Below, piece after piece: positions 1 through 7,628 of a DNA stretch of 31,586 nt (positions within the stretch are counted from its first letter, which is position 1; each line of letters opens with the position of its first letter). The stretch is from JAFHCF01 sp048497495 (GTDB lineage: Bacteria; Pseudomonadota; Alphaproteobacteria; Rhizobiales; Ancalomicrobiaceae): positions 1 to 31,586 of the forward strand of contig JAFHCF010000039.1 of the NCBI GenBank assembly GCA_048497495.1, in the 5' to 3' direction. The notes beneath the pieces were generated by a model that saw only the letters and a program-made list of their open reading frames with translations, made no database searches and was not told where the DNA came from. The translations under genes were made by a program, and so were the position numbers.

Positions 1-616
1 CGACGGCGGCGTCCGCGGCGGCGCGGTCACGCCGGAGCGAGACGATCCACGGGGCCACCCCCTTCTCGGCCGGCGTCGGCACCTCGGCGCGCGCCGCCGC
101 GAGGCGGGCGAGAGCGGCCGCGTCGACCGGCGCGGAAGCGGAGAGCGTCGCTTCGAGATGGGCGAAGATCGGCACGCAGATGTCGTGGCAGATGCCGATC
201 TGGACCTCGAGATCGAGGCTGGCGGGTCGGCTCGGGTCGATCAGTTCGACGTCGATCGGCAGGATCACCGGCGCGGTGTAGCCGATCGAGCGGACGCCCT
301 CCTCGCCGAAGCGCGAGGGGCCGGGAAAGCGCAGGTCGAGGGCGGCCACGCCGCGCGACTTCGACCAGTCGACCGAGGGCGGAATGCCGGCGTCTCCGGG
401 CGCCCGCCAATAGGTCTTCCAACCGGGCTCGAGGGCGATTTCCAAGCCGATCTGGGGACGGCCGTCGACGCTGCCGGCCTCGATCAGCCGAACCGACGCG
501 CCGGGGGCTCGGGAGACCGGCGGGCCGGCCCAGGCCGGGGCGGCGGCGAGGACGAGCGCGAGGGCGGCGAGGAGGTCGAGGCGCGCGCGGAGGGGCGCGC
601 GGAGGCGGAGCTGCAT
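1..616 (-). CDS. DsbD N-terminal-like exported protein (3' end outside window)
   Basis: An open frame on the minus strand starts with ATG at 616 and runs off the window edge, giving 205 codons without a stop. Residues 1-30 look like a Sec signal peptide: arginines, then a Leu/Ala-rich core ending APAWA. The mature part resembles the periplasmic DsbD N-terminal domain (PF11412 type): a GWKTYWRAPGDAG motif near 65-76, GYTAPVILP near 112-120, and a Cys-x3-Cys pair (C143, C147) in GICHDICVP. In DsbD this domain passes electrons from the membrane to periplasmic thiol proteins. In Rhizobiales, stand-alone versions are often found divergent from yqgE, as here. The C-terminus is missing, so a full DsbD with membrane and thioredoxin domains cannot be excluded. 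Family assignment is from remembered motifs. Confidence 0.75.
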   Translation of the reverse strand, partial: MQLRLRAPLRARLDLLAALALVLAAAPAWAGPPVSRAPGASVRLIEAGSVDGRPQIGLEIALEPGWKTYWRAPGDAGIPPSVDWSKSRGVAALDLRFPGPSRFGEEGVRSIGYTAPVILPIDVELIDPSRPASLDLEVQIGICHDICVPIFAHLEATLSASAPVDAAALARLAAARAEVPTPAEKGVAPWIVSLRRDRAAADAAV

Positions 617-840
617 GGACGTCCCGATCGATCGTGGCCGGAGGGAGGGTGACGCGAACACTACCTTCCCGGCCGCCCGCCGTCTCGTCACGCCGACGCA
701 CCTTCGCGTCAAGCCGACGTGATCGCTGCCGCGTCCGATCGTCTCCGGCGGTCTTTCGAAAAGCCGCCGGCGTACCTATGTTGTTCGAAATGCCGTACCC
801 GGCCGAAGGCGGGGCGGCGGGCGAAGACGAGGAACGGGAC

Positions 841-1449
841 ATGGCGAAGGACGATGCGACCCACGCGGCGGATACGCTCGCCGGCAAGATTCTGATCGCC
901 ATGCCGGGCATGGACGACAAGCGCTTCGCCCGGTCGCTGGTCTATCTGTGCGCCCATTCCAGCGAAGGGGCGATGGGGATCATCCTCAATCAGCCGGCGC
1001 CGGCGACCTCCTCCTTCGCCGACCTGCTGGTGCAGCTCGACATCATCCCGGAGGCCGAGCGCATCACCCTGCCGCCGCTCGCCCGCTCCATGTCGGTGCA
1101 GAACGGCGGGCCGGTGGAGACGACGCGCGGCTTCGTGCTGCACTCGTCGGACTATTTCATCGACAACGCCACCCTGCCGATCGACGACCACTTCTCGCTG
1201 ACCACGACGCTCGAGGTGTTGAAGGCGATCGCCGAGGGGCGCGGGCCGCGCGACGCCATCATGACGCTCGGTTATGCCGGCTGGGCGGCGGGTCAGCTCG
1301 AGAGCGAGATCCAGTGGAACGGCTGGCTGCATTGCCCGGCCGACCCGATGCTGGTGTTCGACCAGGCGCTCGAGGCGAAATACGACCGGGCCTTGAAGAA
1401 GCTCGGCATCGACATCGGCCTGCTGTCGAGCGAGGCCGGCCACGGCTGA
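841..1449 (+). CDS. yqgE: YqgE/AlgH family protein
   Basis: 202 residues, the usual length for this family. The N-terminal signature is clear: LAGKILIAMPGMDDKRFARS followed by VYLCAHSSEGAMGIILNQP. The family (UPF0301, DUF179) is widespread in Gram-negative bacteria. Its biochemical role is not firmly established, although AlgH was named for an effect on alginate in Pseudomonas. I chose ATG 841 because it lies just after a GAGGAACG ribosome site and gives the normal family length. An in-frame ATG at 778 would add 21 residues without similarity that I recognise. The gene diverges from the DsbD-like gene across about 220 bp and converges on the GNAT gene with only 3 bp between the stops. Confidence 0.9.
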   Translation: MAKDDATHAADTLAGKILIAMPGMDDKRFARSLVYLCAHSSEGAMGIILNQPAPATSSFADLLVQLDIIPEAERITLPPLARSMSVQNGGPVETTRGFVLHSSDYFIDNATLPIDDHFSLTTTLEVLKAIAEGRGPRDAIMTLGYAGWAAGQLESEIQWNGWLHCPADPMLVFDQALEAKYDRALKKLGIDIGLLSSEAGHG

Positions 1450-1452
1450 GAT

Positions 1453-1983
1453 CTACACGTCGGGCGCGCGATCGTCCCCGGCGAGATCGCGGACGAGGTA
1501 GCGCACCGTCTTGGCGCCGCCGTGGATCGACGCCGCGCCGACCTCGGCGAAGCCGAGGGCCGTGTGGAAGGCGTCCGATTCGGGGTTCGGCGGATCGGTA
1601 TTGACCTCGCAGACGATGCGCGTGTGTCCGGCCCGCGCGGCGCGCGCGAAGAGATCGCGGTAGAGGCGGCGGGCATGCCCGCGCCCGCGTGCCCGAACCG
1701 CGACGACGACGCGGTCGACATAGACGAAGCGATCGAAGCGCGCGCGGAACCACAGGAAGTTCGGGCTGTCGTAGTCGGCGTCCTGATCGAAGGCGAGGAG
1801 CAGGGCCTCGTCCGCGCCGACCCGCATCGCCGCGAAGGCCTCGGCCACCAGATGGCCGAGCCGGTCCGGCTCCAGCCAGGACAGCTCCACGGCATGGGCG
1901 TTGTTGAGCGCCAGCAGGGCGTCGCGCCACGCCCCGCCCTCGACGACGTCCGCCACGGTGACGGCGACCGGACCGGCGCTCAC
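1453..1983 (-). CDS. GNAT family N-acetyltransferase
   Basis: 176 residues starting with GTG at 1983. This GTG overlaps the TGA of the upstream IalB-family gene (shared GTGA), so translation is probably coupled. The acetyl-CoA pyrophosphate-binding motif A is visible at residues 93-110, with VVVAVRARGRGHA matching R-x-x-G-x-G/A, followed by a helix and then VNTDPPNPESDAFHTALGF, the usual Asn/Phe-containing C-terminal half. The N-terminal region with LLALNNAHAVELSWLE is typical of a small-molecule or amino-acid GNAT subgroup. The substrate cannot be read from the sequence. A longer open frame upstream is only the shadow of the IalB gene. Pairing with a secreted protein gives no clear functional clue. 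Confidence 0.85.
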   Translation of the reverse strand: MSAGPVAVTVADVVEGGAWRDALLALNNAHAVELSWLEPDRLGHLVAEAFAAMRVGADEALLLAFDQDADYDSPNFLWFRARFDRFVYVDRVVVAVRARGRGHARRLYRDLFARAARAGHTRIVCEVNTDPPNPESDAFHTALGFAEVGAASIHGGAKTVRYLVRDLAGDDRAPDV

Positions 1984-2501
1984 GGCAGCTTGTCGTAGCC
2001 TTCGGAGAAACCCTTCAGCGCGATCGGGATGCCGATGCCCTCTTCCGGGGTCTGGAAGACGATGAAGGTGGCGGTGGAGCCCTTGCGCATGTGCTCGGCG
2101 AGTTGATCGTCCATCACCACCTCGGCGATGCAGCCGTTGGGCAGGCAGCGCACGAAGGGGGTGCGGCCGACGTCGATCTGGTCGACCTTGAGGCCGAGGC
2201 CGGAAGGCAGAAGCACGCCGAGCGGCGCCAGGACGCGCAGGATCCGCTGCTTCTTGTCGGCGGTCTTGAGCACGATCACCGAAAGGCCGACGTTGGGACG
2301 GTCTTCCGCCGTGACGTTCTGGATCAGCGCGCATTGCTCGGACTTGGCGCCGGGAGGGGTATCGCAGCGGATCTGCCAGTCGCCGTGCTGCGACTTGACC
2401 GCGCCCTGGGCGAGAGCCGGCGCGGTCGCCGCGGCGAGACAAGCGCCGGCCAGCGCGAGACCGAGCGCGACACGGCGCGGCGAAATCGTCGGATACGTCA
2501 T
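1980..2501 (-). CDS. Invasion associated locus B (IalB) family protein
   Basis: 173 residues. A signal peptide covers about residues 1-31, ending ALA before QGAVKSQHGDWQIRC. The mature domain has the IalB pattern: the HGDWQIRC opening, four cysteines (46, 57, 119, 124) probably forming disulfides, and the FVRCLPNGCIAEVVMDD segment. IalB was named in Bartonella for erythrocyte invasion, but members are common in free-living Alphaproteobacteria, where the role is unknown, so the name should not be read as virulence. The start was set at ATG 2501 because GGAGG at 2511-2515 is 9 nt away. The ATG at 2510 directly abuts GGAGG and is less likely. An 18-bp palindrome lies about 42 bp upstream. Confidence 0.85.
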   Translation of the reverse strand: MTYPTISPRRVALGLALAGACLAAATAPALAQGAVKSQHGDWQIRCDTPPGAKSEQCALIQNVTAEDRPNVGLSVIVLKTADKKQRILRVLAPLGVLLPSGLGLKVDQIDVGRTPFVRCLPNGCIAEVVMDDQLAEHMRKGSTATFIVFQTPEEGIGIPIALKGFSEGYDKLP

Positions 2502-2542
2502 CGCTTCCATCCTCCGTCCGAGCGGCGCCCGGAAGACCCGTA

Positions 2543-2560
2543 TATGAGAAAACTCTCATA
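2543..2560. promoter_or_regulatory. 18-bp perfect palindrome, candidate operator
   Basis: TATGAGA-AAAC-TCTCATA has 7-bp perfect arms around a 4-bp centre, in an AT-rich patch inside very GC-rich DNA. It ends 42 bp upstream of the IalB-family start at 2501, where a promoter is expected. The size and symmetry suit a dimeric repressor or activator. I do not recognise the regulator. A chance origin is less likely because the arms are perfect and correctly placed. Confidence 0.45.
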
Positions 2561-2824
2561 AATCTCGGCATTTCGCGGGGGGCCGCGACGAATCGCCTCG
2601 CCCCCCTCCCGTCGCGACGTTGCCCGAGCCGCGATCCCGAGGCCAGAGCTTCCGCGCGAATCCGCCGCCGCGAGCGGCGACATGACGTCGCTGTCCTGTC
2701 TCGCGATCGTGGCGTTCATCGGGCGAAGCGCGAAGATGCCTGCCAGGGGAGGATGAAATGTCGCATCCACGCCCCGTCGGGTGGTTGCGGACGGCGGCGA
2801 GCTGTGTACATCCTGTGCCTGTCC

Positions 2825-2838
2825 TTGATCTGGATCAA
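2825..2838. promoter_or_regulatory. FNR/FixK-type binding site upstream of the cox operon
   Basis: TTGATCTGGATCAA matches the consensus TTGAT-N4-ATCAA of FNR, FnrL, FixK and AadR exactly. It lies 163 bp before coxB ATG 3002 and about 320 bp before the divergent IalB-family gene, so coxB is the likelier target. These regulators respond, directly or through FixLJ, to low oxygen. Since aa3 oxidase is a high-oxygen enzyme, repression or retuning at low oxygen is plausible, but the direction of control depends on the unmapped transcription start. Confidence 0.65.
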
Positions 2839-3001
2839 TCCATAGAGGGCACGATGTCGCAGTGCGGTATGCGCCTGCGACCGGTCGGGAGGTTCGCGGG
2901 GGCACGCTCCATCGCCAACCGACGGACCGCGAGGGGGAAGCCGACCGCCGCGAAGGGCCGCCACAAGGCCGGCGGCGGATGAGGAAAAGGGGTCTCGAAG
3001 G

Positions 3002-3922
3002 ATGATTTCGAAGACGACAGCGCCGTTCGTCGCCTCGTCCCGTCGCATTGCGCGCGGCGCGTTCGCCGGCGTCTCCGGCCTCGTCGCGGGCCTCGTCGCC
3101 CCGGTGTCGGGCGCGCAGGCGTCGCAGGCGGTGCCATGGCAGATGACCCTGCAGCCGAGCGCGACGCAGGTCCACGATCACATCGACAGTTTCGCCACCT
3201 TCACGTTCTGGATCATCATCCCGATCACGCTGTTCGTACTCGGCCTTCTGATCTGGGTGATGGTGCGCTTCAATGCCGCGGCCAATCCGGTTCCCTCCCG
3301 GACCACCCACCACACCGGCATCGAAATCGCCTGGACGGTGATCCCGATCCTCATCCTGGTCGCCCTCTCCATCCCCTCCTTCCGCCTGCTCTACGAAGAG
3401 ATGGTGGTGCCGCCCGCCGACATGACCCTCAAGGTCACCGGCTATCAGTGGTACTGGGGCTACGAGTACACCGACCTCGTCACCGACTCGAAGAAGCCGG
3501 TCGCCTTCGATTCGGTGATGCTCGACGATTCCAAGCGCAAGGATCCGGTCAAGCAGCCGCGTCTGCTCGCCGTCGACAACGAGGTGGTGGTGCCGGTCGG
3601 CAAGGTCGTCCGCGTCCAACTCACCGGCGCCGACGTCATCCATTCCTGGGCGATGCCCTCCTTCGGCGTGAAGATGGACGCCAATCCGGGTCGCCTCAAC
3701 GAGACCTGGTTCAAGGCCGAGAAGACCGGCGTCTTCTACGGACAGTGCTCGGAACTGTGCGGCCGCGACCACGCCTTCATGCCGATCGCGGTCCGGGTGG
3801 TGAGCGCCGAGCAGTGGGACGCCTGGTCGAAGACCGCGCGCTCCGATCTCGACGCCGCCTATCGCACCCTCGCCGCCGCGCTCGATACCGAGGGCTCGCA
3901 GACCCGTCTCGCCACCCGCTGA
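3002..3922 (+). CDS. coxB: Cytochrome c oxidase subunit II (aa3 type)
   Basis: 306 residues. An N-terminal signal region (about 1-40) is followed by two membrane helices near 66-88 and 108-128, then the periplasmic CuA cupredoxin domain. The aromatic electron-entry motif GYQWYWGYEY is at 147-156. The binuclear CuA ligands are present: H214, C249, E251, C253, H257 and M260, in CSELCGRDHAFM. The protein accepts electrons from cytochrome c and passes them to heme a in subunit I. No cytochrome c domain is fused at the C-terminus, so this is the plain aa3 form. It is the first gene of the oxidase operon and follows the FNR-type box by 163 bp. The coxA start is 60 bp downstream of its stop. Confidence 0.97.
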   Translation: MISKTTAPFVASSRRIARGAFAGVSGLVAGLVAPVSGAQASQAVPWQMTLQPSATQVHDHIDSFATFTFWIIIPITLFVLGLLIWVMVRFNAAANPVPSRTTHHTGIEIAWTVIPILILVALSIPSFRLLYEEMVVPPADMTLKVTGYQWYWGYEYTDLVTDSKKPVAFDSVMLDDSKRKDPVKQPRLLAVDNEVVVPVGKVVRVQLTGADVIHSWAMPSFGVKMDANPGRLNETWFKAEKTGVFYGQCSELCGRDHAFMPIAVRVVSAEQWDAWSKTARSDLDAAYRTLAAALDTEGSQTRLATR

Positions 3923-3982
3923 TCAAGACAGACGCGACGGGGCCGCGTTTCGCGCCCGTCGCCCCCGCCCGAGGGACCACCG

Positions 3983-5623
3983 ATGGCACACGTTCACGCC
4001 TATTCCGAAACTCAATCGATTGAGAGTCACGCCCACCACGGCCATCCGACCGGTTGGCGGCGGTGGCTGATGTCGACCAATCACAAGGACATCGGCACGC
4101 TCTACCTGATCTTCGGGCTCGTCGCCGGCCTCATCGGCGGCATCCTGTCGATCGGCATCCGCATGGAGCTGCAGAACCCCGGCATCCAGTTCTTCACCGA
4201 TCCGCACCAGTTCAACGTGTTCACCACCGGCCACGGCCTGATCATGGTGTTCTTCCTGGTGATGCCGGCGCTGACCGGCTTCGGCAACTGGTTCGTGCCG
4301 ATCATGATCGGGGCGCCGGACATGGCGTTCCCGCGCATGAACAACATCTCCTTCTGGCTGCTGCCGCCGGCGCTGCTGCTGCTGGTCCTGTCGATGTTCG
4401 TGCCGGGGCCGGCCGGGTCGAACGGCTTCGGCGGCGGCTGGACCGCCTATCCGCCGCTGTCGTCGAGCGTCGGCCATCCCGGCCCCGCCGTCGACTTCGG
4501 CATCCTGGCGCTGCACATAGCCGGCGCCTCGTCGATCCTCGGCGCGATCAACTTCATCACCACCATCTTCAACATGCGCGCCCCCGGCATGACCATGCAC
4601 AAGATGCCGCTGTTCGCCTGGTCGGTGCTGGTGACGGCGTTCCTGCTGCTCTTGTCGCTGCCGGTGCTCGCCGGCGCCATCACCATGCTGCTGACCGACC
4701 GCAACTTCGGCACCACCTTCTTCAAGCCGGAAGGCGGCGGCGACGTCATCCTGTTCCAGCATCTGTTCTGGTTCTTCGGCCACCCGGAGGTCTACATCCT
4801 GATCCTGCCGGGCTTCGGCATCATCTCCCACATCATCTCGACCTTCTCGAAGAAGCCGATCTTCGGCTACCTCGGCATGGCCTACGCGATGGTGGCGATC
4901 GGTGTCGTCGGCTTCGTGGTGTGGGCCCACCACATGTACACGGTCGGTCTCGACGTCGACACCCAGGCCTATTTCGTCGCCGCCACCATGGTGATCGCGG
5001 TGCCGACGGGCGTGAAGATCTTCTCGTGGATCGCCACCATGTGGGGCGGTTCGATCGAGTTCCGCACCCCGATGCTGTGGGCGATCGGCTTCATCTTCCT
5101 GTTCACGGTCGGCGGCGTCACCGGCGTGCAGCTCTCCAACGCCGGGTTCGACCGGGTGCTGCACGACACCTATTACGTCGTCGCCCACTTCCACTACACG
5201 ATGTCGCTCGGCGCCGTCTTCGCCATCTTCGCCGGCTGGTACTACTGGTTCCCGAAGATGAGCGGCTACATGTACTCGGAGTTCATCGGCAAGCTGCACT
5301 TCTGGGTCGCCTTCGTCGGCGTCAACATGATCTTCTTCCCGCAGCACTTCCTCGGGCTGGCCGGGATGCCGCGCCGCTACGTCGACTATCCCGACGCCTT
5401 CGCCGGATGGAACTACGTGTCGTCGATCGGCTCCTACATCTCCGGCTTCGCGGTGCTGATCTTCCTCTACGGGATGATCAAGGCCTTCCGCGACAAGATC
5501 CCGGCCGGCGACAACCCGTGGGGCGTCGGCGCGACGACGCTGGAATGGACCCTGTCGTCGCCGCCGCCCTTCCACCAGTTCGAGACCCTGCCGGTGATCT
5601 CGGACGACGACGACGCGCATTGA
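3983..5623 (+). CDS. coxA: Cytochrome c oxidase subunit I (aa3 type)
   Basis: 546 residues with twelve predicted membrane helices, catalysing O2 reduction and proton pumping in the inner membrane. All metal ligands are visible: heme a H84 and H404, heme a3 H402, CuB H267, H316 and H317, and the cross-link tyrosine Y271 in GHPEVYI. E269 marks a type A1 heme-copper oxidase. D113 and N120 fit the D-channel, and K345 in PTGVKIFSW fits the K-channel (assigned by alignment to the Rhodobacter enzyme from memory). The N-terminal 25 residues are His-rich (HAHHGHPTG). The C-terminal tail ends in acidic residues (DDDDAH). Gene order places it after coxB and before a 145-bp inverted repeat and ctaB. Confidence 0.98.
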   Translation: MAHVHAYSETQSIESHAHHGHPTGWRRWLMSTNHKDIGTLYLIFGLVAGLIGGILSIGIRMELQNPGIQFFTDPHQFNVFTTGHGLIMVFFLVMPALTGFGNWFVPIMIGAPDMAFPRMNNISFWLLPPALLLLVLSMFVPGPAGSNGFGGGWTAYPPLSSSVGHPGPAVDFGILALHIAGASSILGAINFITTIFNMRAPGMTMHKMPLFAWSVLVTAFLLLLSLPVLAGAITMLLTDRNFGTTFFKPEGGGDVILFQHLFWFFGHPEVYILILPGFGIISHIISTFSKKPIFGYLGMAYAMVAIGVVGFVVWAHHMYTVGLDVDTQAYFVAATMVIAVPTGVKIFSWIATMWGGSIEFRTPMLWAIGFIFLFTVGGVTGVQLSNAGFDRVLHDTYYVVAHFHYTMSLGAVFAIFAGWYYWFPKMSGYMYSEFIGKLHFWVAFVGVNMIFFPQHFLGLAGMPRRYVDYPDAFAGWNYVSSIGSYISGFAVLIFLYGMIKAFRDKIPAGDNPWGVGATTLEWTLSSPPPFHQFETLPVISDDDDAH

Positions 5624-5653
5624 GGGAATCGGGGATTCGTGGCCGGCGCCGCG

Positions 5654-5798
5654 TACCCCTCTCCCTGTCCCTCCCCCACAAGGGGGGAGGGGACGACGCG
5701 GATAGGGCCTTCGTGACGGTGAACGCCGTTTCGGTTTCGACATTCATCCACCCCAGGGTCCTCTCCCCCCTTGTGGGGGAGAGACAGAGAGAGGGGTA
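5654..5798. repeat. Double palindromic intergenic repeat between coxA and ctaB
   Basis: Two arms of about 38 bp at 5654-5691 and 5761-5798 are inverted copies of each other with about three mismatches. The outer ends read TACCCCTCTC and GAGAGGGGTA. Each arm is itself a hairpin: CCCTCCCCC facing GGGGGGAGGG around a short loop. This resembles REP/BIME-type elements of rhizobial genomes. It sits inside the operon, 31 bp after the coxA stop, so it may stabilise or attenuate the message between coxA and ctaB. Confidence 0.8.
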
Positions 5799-5874
5799 GG
5801 CGGCTTCGCCTCCCTCGATCACCGACGAACTCGACGGGCCAAGCCCGAGAGTCCGGCAGGAAGGACCGCATCGC

Positions 5875-6792
5875 ATGACCGACCTCTCCCTGCACACGAC
5901 AGCTGTTCGGGTGTCGCTCGCCGAGCCGCGCGACTATTGGCAGCTGCTCAAGCCACGGGTGATGTCGCTGGTGGTCTTCACCGCCTTCGTCGGGATGATC
6001 ACGGCGCCCGGACACATGGATCCGGTGCTCGGCTTCGTCGCCCTGCTCGCCATCGCGGTGGGCGCCGGGGCATCGGGCGCCCTGAACCAGTGGTGGGACG
6101 CCGACATCGACGCGATCATGACGCGGACCCGGACGCGGCCGATCCCGGCCGGGCGGGTCACCGGCCAGGAAGCCCTCGCCTACGGGTTGACGCTCTCCGT
6201 CGGCTCCGTCCTGATGCTGGGGCTCACCGCCAATTGGCTCGCCGCCAGCCTCCTCGGCTTCACCATCTTCTTCTACGTCGTCGTCTATTCGATGATCCTG
6301 AAGCGCCGCACGGCGCAGAACATCGTCATCGGCGGGGCCGCCGGGGCGCTTCCCCCGGTGGTCGCCTGGGCGGCGGCGACCGGATCGCTGGCGTGGCCGC
6401 CGGTGGTGCTGTTCGCGCTGATCTTCGTGTGGACGCCGCCGCACTTCTGGGCGCTGGCGCTCTTGAAGTCCGAGGACTACGCCCGCGCCGGGGTGCCGAT
6501 GCTGCCGGTGGTCGCTGGCGAGAGCGCCACCCGGCTCCAGATCCTGCTCTATTCGATCCTGCTCGCCCCGGTCGGTCTGATGCCCTGGGCGCTCGGCTTC
6601 GCCGGGCCGGTGCACGGCGTGGTGGCGGCGATCGGCGGGGCGATGTTCGTGGCGCTCGCCACCCTCGTCTTCGTCCGCCGCGACGGCCTGCCGGCCCGCA
6701 AGGCCTGCGGCCGGCTGTTCGGCTTCTCGATCTTCTACCTGTTCACGCTCTTCGCCGTTCTCGCCGGCGAACGGCTGATCGCCGCCCTGTGA
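5875..6792 (+). CDS. ctaB: Protoheme IX farnesyltransferase (heme O synthase)
   Basis: 305 residues, a UbiA-family polytopic membrane prenyltransferase. It converts heme B to heme O, the precursor of heme A needed by CoxA. The first aspartate-rich motif is N71-x3-D75-x3-D79 in NQWWDADIDAIMTRT followed by RTRPIPAG. The second conserved loop reads VYSMILKRRTAQNIVIGG, and the family's WTPPHFWALAL follows. About eight to nine hydrophobic helices are present. The start is ATG 5875, soon after a GGAAGGA purine stretch. The gene lies between coxA and the assembly genes, as in most Alphaproteobacteria. No heme A synthase (ctaA) is in the window. Confidence 0.96.
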   Translation: MTDLSLHTTAVRVSLAEPRDYWQLLKPRVMSLVVFTAFVGMITAPGHMDPVLGFVALLAIAVGAGASGALNQWWDADIDAIMTRTRTRPIPAGRVTGQEALAYGLTLSVGSVLMLGLTANWLAASLLGFTIFFYVVVYSMILKRRTAQNIVIGGAAGALPPVVAWAAATGSLAWPPVVLFALIFVWTPPHFWALALLKSEDYARAGVPMLPVVAGESATRLQILLYSILLAPVGLMPWALGFAGPVHGVVAAIGGAMFVALATLVFVRRDGLPARKACGRLFGFSIFYLFTLFAVLAGERLIAAL

Positions 6793-6809
6793 CGACGAAG
6801 GAGACACCC

Positions 6810-6977
6810 ATGACCCGGTCGAGCGACATCGTCACCGGCATCCGCCTGACCGAGGCCGAACAGCGGGCGCGGACGCTTCGCAACCGCGCCATCGGCCTGG
6901 TGCTCGCCGGGCTCGTCGCCCTGTTCTACGTGGTGACGCTGTCGAAGCTCGGCCTCCACCTGCCGGGCAAGGGCTGA
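6810..6977 (+). CDS. Small membrane protein of the cox operon (CtaF/CoxF-like)
   Basis: 55 residues, starting ATG 6810 after an AAGGAGA ribosome site about 6 nt upstream. The N-terminal half is charged (TEAEQRARTLRNRA). One membrane helix spans about residues 27-45 (IGLVLAGLVALFYVVTLSKL), and the tail GLHLPGKG is short. Alphaproteobacterial cox operons often hold a protein of this size and layout between ctaB and ctaG, called CtaF or CoxF and sometimes thought to be a small assembly or structural factor. The assignment rests on position, size and topology rather than on a catalytic motif. The gap to ctaG is 4 bp, suggesting coupled translation. Confidence 0.8.
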   Translation: MTRSSDIVTGIRLTEAEQRARTLRNRAIGLVLAGLVALFYVVTLSKLGLHLPGKG

Positions 6978-6981
6978 TCCG

Positions 6982-7605
6982 ATGGCGACCGGCGCTCCCG
7001 ACCCGAGGACACGACAGGCCGCCGCCCGCTCCAACGGGCGCGTGGCGATCATGCTGTTCTCGCTGGTCGCCGGCATGCTCGGTCTCGCCTTCGCCTCGGT
7101 GCCCTTCTACACGTGGTTCTGCCGCACCACCGGCTACGGCGGCACCACCGGTGTCGCCACCGTGGAGCCGGAGCGCAAGAGCGACCGCGTGTTCGAGGTG
7201 CGCTTCGACGCCAACACCCATCCCGGTCTTCCCTGGGCCTTCGGGCCGGAGGTGGGACGCATCAGGGTGAAGGGCGGCGAGGTCGCCACCGTCCACTACC
7301 GGATCGAGAACCTCTCCGATCAGGAGACGCGCGGCGTCGCCGCCTTCAACGTGACGCCGGAACTCGCCGGCGCCTACTTCAACAAGATCGCCTGCTTCTG
7401 CTTCACCGAGCAGACGTTGAAGCCGCACGAGGTGATCGACGCGCCGGTGACCTTCTATGTCGACGCGAGCGCCGACGACGACAAGAACATCGAGAGCGTG
7501 ACCACGATCACGCTCTCCTACACCTTCTTCGCCTCCGAGAAGCCCGTGGCCCGCGCCGTTTCGGCCGCGCGGACGGGCACGGCGGCGACGCGAGCCCAAA
7601 ATTGA
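6982..7605 (+). CDS. ctaG: Cytochrome c oxidase assembly protein CtaG (Cox11 type)
   Basis: 207 residues: a short cytoplasmic N-terminus, one membrane anchor near residues 21-42, then a periplasmic immunoglobulin-like domain. The copper motif CFCF (C138, C140) lies in FNKIACFCFTEQTLKP, with another conserved cysteine in PFYTWFCRTTGYGG (C47). The family inserts CuB into subunit I. The ending IESVTTITLSYTFF is characteristic of Cox11. The gene starts 4 bp after the small CtaF-like gene and is followed by coxC at 7629 after a GAGGGGGA ribosome site. The last 20 residues are a low-complexity Ala/Arg tail. Confidence 0.96.
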   Translation: MATGAPDPRTRQAAARSNGRVAIMLFSLVAGMLGLAFASVPFYTWFCRTTGYGGTTGVATVEPERKSDRVFEVRFDANTHPGLPWAFGPEVGRIRVKGGEVATVHYRIENLSDQETRGVAAFNVTPELAGAYFNKIACFCFTEQTLKPHEVIDAPVTFYVDASADDDKNIESVTTITLSYTFFASEKPVARAVSAARTGTAATRAQN

Positions 7606-7628
7606 CGACCGCCGCCGAGGGGGAAACC

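Larger units (their letters stand above)
2502..3001. other. Intergenic regulatory region between the IalB gene and coxB
   Basis: 500 bp between divergent genes. It contains the 18-bp palindrome next to ialB, the FNR/FixK-type box at 2825-2838, and a GGGGAGG site at 2746-2752 placed 5 nt before ATG 2758 of a 74-codon open frame ending at 2982. That frame has less GC at third positions than the neighbouring genes and no recognised motif, so it is not called as a gene. A purine-rich AAAAGGGG about 9 nt before ATG 3002 serves coxB. I could not assign a convincing -35/-10 pair. Confidence 0.6.

Noticed and set aside
3923..5743. 606-codon minus-strand frame opposite coxA
   Set aside because: Antisense shadow of a highly conserved gene; it also runs through the intergenic repeat.
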